DNA of 64,000 nucleotides from Corydoras sp. C115. Taxonomy: Eukaryota > Chordata > Actinopteri > Siluriformes > Callichthyidae. The position numbers were made by a program, and so were the translations under genes. Below, piece after piece: positions 62,858 through 64,000 of this stretch. Each line of letters starts with the position of its first letter. Positions within the stretch are counted from its first letter, which is position 1. Where the stretch lies: assembly GCA_019802505.1 (NCBI GenBank), contig JAFMOC010000009.1:9857501-9921500 (forward strand), given 5' to 3'. Below the pieces are notes generated by a model. It saw only the letters and a program-made list of their open reading frames with translations, was not told where the DNA came from and did no database searches.

Positions 62858-64000
62858 ACGAAACGTAAAGGCAGAAGGAGTGCAGGTATTGAAGTGCAAG
62901 TCTAAATAAATATAAATATTGCTTTAAAAATGTGAAGATTTATTTTTACTGCTCTCATTCCCACTTCTTATTCATTCATTCCTAAATTATGTCCCTTTTC
63001 CCTGTCTTGATCACAAGGATAAATTTGGTGCTGATTAGCTGAAGCACTGTTTGCCAGCGATGTGTAAAAACACCAGATTTTTTGAGCCCAGACATGCAAT
63101 GGACGACTAATATACCACGAGGAGATATTAGCTGAATTTGACAAAAATAAATTGAAATGAAAAATGAATTAGAATCACTAACTGTGAGGATTTGAATTCT
63201 CCTTTCTCTCATGGAAAAGCCTTTTCAAAGCTGCAGTATGATGTGATTTGTCGATCGGCCAATTTCCGTTGCGCTCCCCAGAAATTTCAGAAATGTGTGG
63301 TTATTTATGCTTAAAAAAATAAAATTAGTCGTAATTTCCTCTCTTAAGAGCAACACTGTTGAATATTGCAGCTTCAAGTAAACTATCAGCCAAACTCTCT
63401 GGCTTTAAAGCTTTTATTTGTTGCTTTAAAAGCTACACCTTTTCTGTTTATTAAAAATGTGTTTTATTGGTCTGAGTTAGATCTACTAAATCAGACATGT
63501 GTTTCACACTGTGCTGCTCTGCACATAGATTGGACAGAAATTGGAACATTGGACGGAAATCAAACATTTTTCATGTTAGTTTTACCACATCAACCCCAAT
63601 GATGAAACGAACCAGGTTTGAGCTGCACTAAACATTGCTCATATGTGGCAGTGTGGGCTAAAGCAGTACGACACATTAAACTCTTTCCCAAGGCTACAAC
63701 AGCTGTGCACTTTAATGTTATATTTACCATTCATCTCAAGTTTTCTTTTTGTTCTATTTAAAGCAGAGGAAGTCACAATGGTTTCTGCAGAAAATCATGT
63801 TTTACATAAAAATTGGAGAACTTCCCCTAGACTGTTCTACTTATCATATTTGTGCAGATTCAGTTCAGAATCAAAACACCAGAATGATTTACATCCATAT
63901 CAGTTTAATCTAAGATATTTCACATCCTTAGTTCTTCACCCCATGAAGTAAAAGGACAAATTATTAATGCTTTTCTCCCAGCATCACTCAAATATGTATG
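62858..64000. other. Intron at the window end, nothing recognised
   Basis: AT-rich single-copy sequence. No exon was recognised, including in the 102-codon open frame at 63643-63951. Confidence 0.5.

Noticed and set aside
63643..63951. 102-codon plus-strand open frame at the window end
   Set aside because: No recognised similarity to CAMTA or any other family.

Overview
This window looks like teleost fish nuclear DNA, most likely an ostariophysan, though the species cannot be read from it. The signs are AT-rich sequence with no gene-dense stretch, abundant tRNA-headed SINEs whose body matches the V-SINE/DANA (HE1-type) core, L2-clade LINE tails, Tc1/mariner relics and long (TA)n/(TG)n microsatellites.

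The only protein-coding segment I can support is one 104-nt internal exon at 15385-15488 on the + strand. It encodes the start of the CG-1 DNA-binding domain of a calmodulin-binding transcription activator and fits CAMTA1 better than CAMTA2. It has a good acceptor, a near-consensus donor, phase 1 on the 5' side and phase 0 on the 3' side. Vertebrate camta1 is known for very long introns in this part of the gene, so the rest of the window is best read as its two flanking introns: at least 15.4 kb upstream and at least 48.5 kb downstream. No other camta1 exon was recognised.

Layout. 1-8148 is mostly single-copy intron with one decayed Tc1-like transposase piece (7095-7440). 8149-9365 is a nested repeat block: (TA)n, a SINE without its tRNA head, a second SINE split by a solo LTR, more (TA)n and an inverted SINE. 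9366-15384 is intron with an old V-SINE, a Tc1-like piece on the minus strand and a short tandem duplication. After the exon, 15489-23500 is mostly single-copy. 23505-24299 holds a microsatellite, an L2 tail, a SINE fragment and a second solo LTR. 27762-57311 is SINE-rich, with at least a dozen copies. These include two full-length copies with perfect 12-bp target-site duplications, one inserted into an L2 remnant with a 14-bp duplication, and a head-to-tail pair. A third, diverged solo LTR lies at 43204-43659. 57312-64000 is again mostly single-copy, with a few old repeats.

The clearest mobile-element result is a family of ~457-bp solo LTRs. All three copies start with TG, end with CA and are flanked by different perfect 5-bp target-site duplications. 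The sequence shows no operon, CRISPR array or novel multigene system. The points of most interest are the LTR family, SINE nesting and subfamily structure, self-complementary compound microsatellites, and a possible small extra exon beside the camta1 exon.
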